Shown: positions 60,000 to 64,000 of the stretch, piece by piece | Position numbering within the stretch: the stretch's first letter is position 1 | Layout of the letters: the number at the start of each line of letters is the position of its first letter | DNA from: a virus | IMG/VR virus record: IMGVR_UViG_3300006750_000004 | Span: 1 to 64,000 of that record | Reading direction: 5' to 3' (one strand) | Length of the DNA: 64,000 nt | Notes under the pieces: model-generated | What the model was told of the DNA's origin: nothing | The model's database searches: none | What the model saw: only the letters and a program-made list of their open reading frames with translations | Translations under genes and position numbers: made by a program

Positions 60000-61418
60000 A
60001 TGGCATCACTTATTGTCTATCTTGCGGATACCAAGTATATTGGTCGTACGTTGGCTGAAATAGCTGACAAAACACCACCGTACTTGCTTGAAGACTTAAT
60101 CATCTGCAATGACACCGGACAAGAATACGAAAATGATCGTGCTCTAGTGATCAATTCAGATAGGATTGGTCGATCTAAATGCTGGAACGAGGCTGCCAAA
60201 CAAGCTACGTCTGACGAATTGGTGTTCCTACGTGATACTACCAAACTGAGTAAGGACTGGTTGCAACCACTTATTTCGAGGGTGAAAGGATCTAACTCCT
60301 TGGTGAGTCCTAGAATTCACACTTTAAATACTGATTTCTGGAGTACCGAGAATGAGTCGTGGCGGCGATTTGGGTGGAGATGGGATCTGTCTTTATATAG
60401 TCGCCAAATGCTTCGGAATTCTGAATCTCCGGCGGTATCTTCTAATTGTATTGCTGTGACAGCTGATTGGTTTGAGCATCTTGGTGGGTTTGATGAGGGG
60501 ATGGTTGCTGGGGTTGGTGAGGATATTGAGCTGTCGATTCGGTCTTGGTTATTCGATGGGAAGGTCGAGGTTGAGGATGATAGTTTGATTGCGGTTCGGT
60601 CTGAGATAGACAATAGTCGGCATACGATTAACAATTTGGCGAGGATTGTTGAGATTTGGATGCCAAAATATTCCAGCCGGTTTTATTCTGCCAGGGATGT
60701 GAAGCCGAGTGAATTGGATACAGGTAAGTTGTCTAATCTGATGATGCTTCAAGATAGACAAATCCACAAGATTTCATGGTTTCTTGAGCGTTGTCAGCCA
60801 GAGCTTGGTGATGTATATGACTTGAGGGGGACGGCGTCTGGCAAGTCTGTGGCGGTTATTGGTCCTGGTGCTTCGGTGGATTTGATTGATCCGTCATTGA
60901 TTTATCGTCATGATTTAATTATCTCTGTAGATTATATGGGGATGGCGTTTGAGTCTGATTATGTGGTTACGGATTTGTCGCATGTGGCGGTTGAGTTGAG
61001 GTCGCGGTATCGGGACAGGCAGTTTGTGTTGCCATTGGCTTTGGCGGATCGGACTTCGGCGGAGTTTATTGCTGCTGGTGAGGTGGTGGTTGATTGCTAT
61101 CAGTTTGAGTTGTCTGGTTTGCGTGGTAGAGTGATTTCTGATTCTCCTCCATTTTGCAATTTTGAGCAGTCGTTGCATTCGGCCGTGAATTTTGCTTTGT
61201 TTTTGAACCCTAGGACAATTTCATTATTCGGGTGTGATAATAAAATTGTGGGGGATAGGAGTCATTCGGCGAAGATAGAATATTATGATGATGGTAGGTT
61301 GTGGCCGGATTCTGATGCTACTCGGCGGAAGTTTGCGTATTCCGAGTTTGGTATCGGCCAGCTTGGGAACCTTGCTTATTCTTTGGGTATTCCACTAATC
61401 CGGATGAATCATACATAA
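60000..61418 (+). CDS. GalNAc-transferase-like GT2 domain fused to a DUF115-like domain
   Basis: 472 residues. The N-terminal part (about 1-240) has 'VFLRDTTKLSKDWLQPLISRV' and 'GGFDEGMVAGVGEDIELSIRSWLFDGKVE', like the catalytic and Gal/GalNAc motif of polypeptide GalNAc transferases. The C-terminal part (about 280-470) has 'KSVAVIGPGASVDLIDPSL', 'DLIISVDYMGMAFESDYVVTDLS' and 'HSAVNFALFLNPRTISLFGCDNK', a DUF115-like core related to the protein at 39037. It follows the collagen-like gene, so virion-protein glycosylation is a reasonable guess. Confidence 0.7.
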   Translation: MASLIVYLADTKYIGRTLAEIADKTPPYLLEDLIICNDTGQEYENDRALVINSDRIGRSKCWNEAAKQATSDELVFLRDTTKLSKDWLQPLISRVKGSNSLVSPRIHTLNTDFWSTENESWRRFGWRWDLSLYSRQMLRNSESPAVSSNCIAVTADWFEHLGGFDEGMVAGVGEDIELSIRSWLFDGKVEVEDDSLIAVRSEIDNSRHTINNLARIVEIWMPKYSSRFYSARDVKPSELDTGKLSNLMMLQDRQIHKISWFLERCQPELGDVYDLRGTASGKSVAVIGPGASVDLIDPSLIYRHDLIISVDYMGMAFESDYVVTDLSHVAVELRSRYRDRQFVLPLALADRTSAEFIAAGEVVVDCYQFELSGLRGRVISDSPPFCNFEQSLHSAVNFALFLNPRTISLFGCDNKIVGDRSHSAKIEYYDDGRLWPDSDATRRKFAYSEFGIGQLGNLAYSLGIPLIRMNHT

Positions 61419-61420
61419 CC

Positions 61421-61744
61421 ATGGTAGATATTGTAGTTTCAATCTTTTTGATGGGGACCTTGGTGTGTGAGATCGCTGTTGTGGTTTTGGCTTACCGGGT
61501 CGTGTCTAAGATTGGAAGTATTCCCGCCAGTACTTTGAGAGACATAGCAAATGCCTGGAGCGAACGACGAGTTGCTCCGGTCGATGAAGCATCAACTGGA
61601 TATAACGAGAGCGAAAGCAGACAGCGAGCAGCCACAAAAGTCGAAGAAATCCCGCCAGAAATCTTCGCACCAAGTCTCAAAAAACCGCCAAGGCCCGAAG
61701 GTGGTTTCGGCTCTCGTGTCAGTAAAGATGATGGCGATCCATAA
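61421..61744 (+). CDS. Small single-pass membrane protein
   Basis: 107 residues. A hydrophobic N-terminal segment (residues 3-26, 'VVSIFLMGTLVCEIAVVVLAY') is followed by a polar Pro/Lys/Glu-rich tail. Two bases separate it from the previous gene. No family. The 61551 frame on the same strand overlaps its second half. Confidence 0.6.
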   Translation: MVDIVVSIFLMGTLVCEIAVVVLAYRVVSKIGSIPASTLRDIANAWSERRVAPVDEASTGYNESESRQRAATKVEEIPPEIFAPSLKKPPRPEGGFGSRVSKDDGDP

Positions 61745-61792
61745 TTTTTCCAAAAAGATAAGAGTCCAAACCCAAGAAGTAAAGGTAGTACA

Positions 61793-62044
61793 ATGCGAGA
61801 CGAAACCGTTAGCCGAGATGCCGCAGCTAAAAGCGAGTGCTGTGGTGGAGCCGAGAGTCAAGAAACTCCCCGAGAGGAAGAAGGCTGTTGCGGCAGAAAA
61901 GCTTCCAACCAAGAAGCCGATTCTGGGTGTTGTGGAGATGACCCCACTCCTACCAAGCTCCAATCCAAAACTTCCACAGACACCACTCCCACCAAGCTCC
62001 AATCCAAAACTTCCACAGACACCAAGTCCAAGCCCGGTGGCTGA
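61793..62044 (+). CDS. Possible Cys-Cys-Gly repeat protein (alternative frame)
   Basis: 83 residues with three 'CCG' groups about 17 apart and two 'PTKLQSKTSTDT' repeats. AGGTAG precedes the ATG. It overlaps the Pro/Lys-rich frame in a different frame, so at most one of them may be real. Confidence 0.3.
   Translation: MRDETVSRDAAAKSECCGGAESQETPREEEGCCGRKASNQEADSGCCGDDPTPTKLQSKTSTDTTPTKLQSKTSTDTKSKPGG
61952..62024 (+). repeat. 39-bp tandem repeat
   Basis: A 39-base unit starting ACCAAGCTCC at 61952 is repeated from 61991 for 34 bases without change. It is translated as a 13-residue repeat in either open frame. Confidence 0.93.
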
Positions 62045-62132
62045 CGCCCTTTCAAGCGATAGCCGAGTTTCGGCTAATCCGAACTATCAAGTATACAGGC
62101 TCGGTGATGTCTTCACCGGTAGGAGAATATTG

Positions 62133-63257
62133 ATGAAACAATTAGGGATTGATATCGGGACCAAAACTGTTGTCGTTGCCTATCGAGGTGATGACGGGGA
62201 AATTGGATATATCTCCGAAATCAATGGATGGTGGCCATTCGAGCGAGCCACAAAGTTCATTGAGAAACTTCTGGCCGATCCGACTAAAGTCCGATCTGAT
62301 GGTACGCAACGACCAGCTCGTTGGATTAAGATGCCAGAAACCAATCAAATCGTCGTATTAGGTAAAGACGCGGAAGAATTTGCGTATGCTAAGAACGACA
62401 CCCTACGCCGCCCTATGGCCGAGGGCGGTATCTCTGCAGACGAAGAGGCGATGATTATTCTTGCTAGTATCGTCCAAGGTCTTATGGAAATGGCGGAGAC
62501 TGAGTTAGGTGAATTTGGTGATTCAGTAAAGATTACTTATTGCACCACTGCCCCAGCCATCAATAAGAGATCCTCTAATGTAGAGTATCACGAGAGAGTC
62601 GTGAACTTGATCATCGAAGGATATGAAACCAAGGCCAAAGTTGAGCTGGTTGGTCCATACGACGATCATCAAGGTGCTATAAAAGAATCGCACGCTATCG
62701 TCCTGGATATGGACGATCAACACGGCAATGAAGGTACTGGCATTGGCATCTCGTGGGGGGCTGGTACCGTCACAGTCAGTTACGTGAAATGGGGAGAGGA
62801 AATCTATTCGTTCTGTTGGGTTGGTGCTGGTGACTGGATTGATAATGAAGTGGCTAAACGGCATGGGTACGAGCCTGATGTTATGAGTATAATGAAAAAG
62901 GCTAAGGAAACACCTACTACCGTTGCCAAGCGGAAAGAGACAGTTGACCTAACCCCAGGAATAGAACCAGAAGATCGCGTTGGCCTAGATATTGTGCTAC
63001 ATTATGACGTGCTCATCGCCAAAGTCATTGAAGGTGTGGTAGCCGGATTTGTAGAGAATGAAGACAGAGCCCGTATTGATGGTGCTGTCAATATTTATAT
63101 GGCTGGTGGTACTAGCTCCCCACAAGGATTCGTGGAACGTGTGGCTGCCAAGTTTGACGAGAAAGATCTACCGTTCGAAATCGGTCAGATTTTCAAATCT
63201 GATAAGCCTCTCTATTGTGTGGCTACTGGTTGTCTCAAGGCAGCTGAAATGTTCTAA
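62133..63257 (+). CDS. Actin-like ATPase (ParM/StbA type)
   Basis: 374 residues in the core. Phosphate-1 loop 'GIDIGTKTVVVAY' is at residues 5-17, phosphate-2 region 'GTGIGISWGAGTVTVSYV' follows near 205-220, and the adenosine motif 'NIYMAGGTSSPQGF' near 330. This is the Hsp70/actin fold used by plasmid and phage filament proteins such as ParM. It could segregate or position phage DNA or act in another filament role. GGAG lies eight bases before the ATG. Confidence 0.8.
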   Translation: MKQLGIDIGTKTVVVAYRGDDGEIGYISEINGWWPFERATKFIEKLLADPTKVRSDGTQRPARWIKMPETNQIVVLGKDAEEFAYAKNDTLRRPMAEGGISADEEAMIILASIVQGLMEMAETELGEFGDSVKITYCTTAPAINKRSSNVEYHERVVNLIIEGYETKAKVELVGPYDDHQGAIKESHAIVLDMDDQHGNEGTGIGISWGAGTVTVSYVKWGEEIYSFCWVGAGDWIDNEVAKRHGYEPDVMSIMKKAKETPTTVAKRKETVDLTPGIEPEDRVGLDIVLHYDVLIAKVIEGVVAGFVENEDRARIDGAVNIYMAGGTSSPQGFVERVAAKFDEKDLPFEIGQIFKSDKPLYCVATGCLKAAEMF

Positions 63258-63281
63258 ATCGATAGGATTCTGTAGGACTTA

Positions 63282-64000
63282 ATGTTTACAGATGAAGGCG
63301 AACCTCTCTGTACCGCCCCTTTCACCAGCTTCCTTGTAGACGTCAACAAAGGTGTGAGGCCATGCTGTGTCTGGGAAGGACCATATCTAGGAAATCTCAA
63401 AGACTCCGGTATTCGTGATATAATTAACGGAGCCGAATGGGTCAAACTCCGGCGACAAATGATGATGGGTCTCTGGCCCGACAGTTGCTTAGAATGTCGT
63501 CATCGTGAAGAAAAGACCGGATGGAGCGTCAGGAAAGAATTCCTAAAAGGAGGAATTTTCCATAGCGACAATTGGAAAGAGATAACCTATATAGAATTCA
63601 GTGATTCTAATGTCTGCAATCTCGCTTGTATGCATTGTTCCGCCGGATTCAGCAATAGCTGGATACAACAAGAGAAAATTTTCCAAGACATATTACCCGA
63701 TCGACAAAGCCCAGAAGACAACACTAGATATAGAACCCATGAAGTCCATGCACCAGATGAATCAGTAATAAACGATATTGTGTCCAAAGTAGAGCTTGGT
63801 TATCTTGAACAAATCATGATCAAGGGCGGTGAGCCGATGCTCAACAGTGATGTGGCATTACTTCTAGAGCAATTGGACGCGGCCGGTATCCTAGCACTGA
63901 TTAAGGTCAACATGGTTACCAATGGGACACGCCCACATTCAACTCTCACCGACAGAATTTATAACTTGTTAACTAAAGCTCGCGAAGTGCACTTCGACGT
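63282..64000 (+). CDS. Radical SAM protein (twitch-domain type), C-terminal part beyond window
   Basis: About 239 residues are visible, cut by the window edge. The radical SAM motif CxxxCxxC is in 'CNLACMHCSAGFSNSW', followed by 'IMIKGGEPML' (the GGE SAM-binding motif) and 'VTNGT'. An N-terminal Cys pair 'RPCCVWEG' and 'SCLECRHRE' indicate an extra cluster or twitch-type domain. Family members install peptide crosslinks or modify small molecules. AGGA is just before the ATG. Confidence 0.8.
   Translation, partial: MFTDEGEPLCTAPFTSFLVDVNKGVRPCCVWEGPYLGNLKDSGIRDIINGAEWVKLRRQMMMGLWPDSCLECRHREEKTGWSVRKEFLKGGIFHSDNWKEITYIEFSDSNVCNLACMHCSAGFSNSWIQQEKIFQDILPDRQSPEDNTRYRTHEVHAPDESVINDIVSKVELGYLEQIMIKGGEPMLNSDVALLLEQLDAAGILALIKVNMVTNGTRPHSTLTDRIYNLLTKAREVHFD

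Larger units (their letters stand above)
61731..62132 (+). other. Pro/Lys-rich open stretch upstream of the actin-like core
   Basis: The reading frame of the actin-like protein is open far upstream of its ATG at 62133 with a Lys/Pro/Ser-rich sequence ('KKLPERKKAVAAEKLPTKKP', then two near copies of 'PSSNPKLPQTP'). It could be an N-terminal extension starting at 61728 or 61731, or an accidental open frame. I place the gene start at 62133, where GGAG precedes the ATG, but cannot exclude the long form. Confidence 0.4.

Noticed and set aside
61952-62024. CRISPR-like or att repeat
   Set aside because: Only two adjacent copies with no spacer; a coding tandem repeat.

Overview
The window reads as part of the genome of a large tailed double-stranded DNA bacteriophage (jumbo-phage class), not a bacterial chromosome. 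Genes are tightly packed, often with ATGA or 4-20 nt overlaps, and there are no ribosomal or tRNA genes. It carries phage hallmark functions: a T4 gp46/gp47-type recombination nuclease pair, a gp55-like late sigma candidate, a DinG-type helicase, HNH homing endonucleases, collagen-like and very large virion-type proteins, and a PurZ-like adenylosuccinate synthetase relative. The host cannot be named. A repeated adhesin domain in the 2330-residue protein resembles ones I associate with planctomycete-type surface proteins, but that is weak evidence. TAA, TAG and TGA all act as stops, so the code is standard.

Layout. 1-4.9 kb, minus strand: glycan genes (two GT9-like and two GT2-like transferases, a DUF6165 protein, a GDP-fucose-synthase-like epimerase), interrupted by a plus-strand HNH gene. 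5.0-8.8 kb: small regulatory and unknown genes including CsrA, a second HNH gene and a BNR/sialidase-like protein. 8.9-12.2 kb, plus strand: a 601-residue protein with PEPAQ repeats, two small membrane proteins and a NucS/EndoMS-like nuclease. 12.2-20.0 kb, minus strand: a 2330-residue vWA / YWTD-propeller / beta-repeat protein with small neighbours. 20.0-25.8 kb: HAD phosphatase, 2OG oxygenase, GT29 sialyltransferase-like protein, SGNH hydrolase, methyltransferase-HAD fusion and a split transketolase. 25.7-33.6 kb, minus strand: GmhA, a nucleotidyltransferase-kinase, a shikimate-dehydrogenase-like protein, a cupin, two methyltransferases, a CMP-acyl-sugar synthetase, KdsA and a GT2-aldolase fusion. 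33.6-41.2 kb, minus strand: nucleotide genes (PurZ-like, deoxyribosyltransferase-like, aldolase-like), a DUF115 glycosyltransferase and a sigma-like gene. 41.3-51.6 kb: replication and recombination. 51.8-53.2 kb: a plus-strand cassette with C-rich codon use. 53.2-58.1 kb, minus strand: a repeated family of acidic, often zinc-finger proteins sharing a YxGLEDxDxF motif and short N-terminal leaders. 58.2-64 kb, plus strand: collagen-like fibre protein, GalNAc-transferase/DUF115 fusion, actin-like ATPase and a radical SAM protein cut by the window edge.

How the genes may work together. The carbohydrate genes can be arranged into two activated-sugar routes. One goes transketolase, GmhA, nucleotidyltransferase-kinase, GT9 (heptose type). 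The other goes KdsA or NanA-like aldolase, HAD phosphatase, CMP-sugar synthetase, GT29 (ulosonic acid type). The phage may therefore build and attach its own unusual acidic sugars or heptoses to virion proteins or to the host envelope; this is inferred from gene content. The PurZ-like protein, with Ser in place of the catalytic Asp, raises the possibility of 2-aminoadenine DNA. The 53-58 kb family, whose leaders fit a (I/L)xE prohead-protease site, is the most unusual feature and may encode packaged internal proteins.
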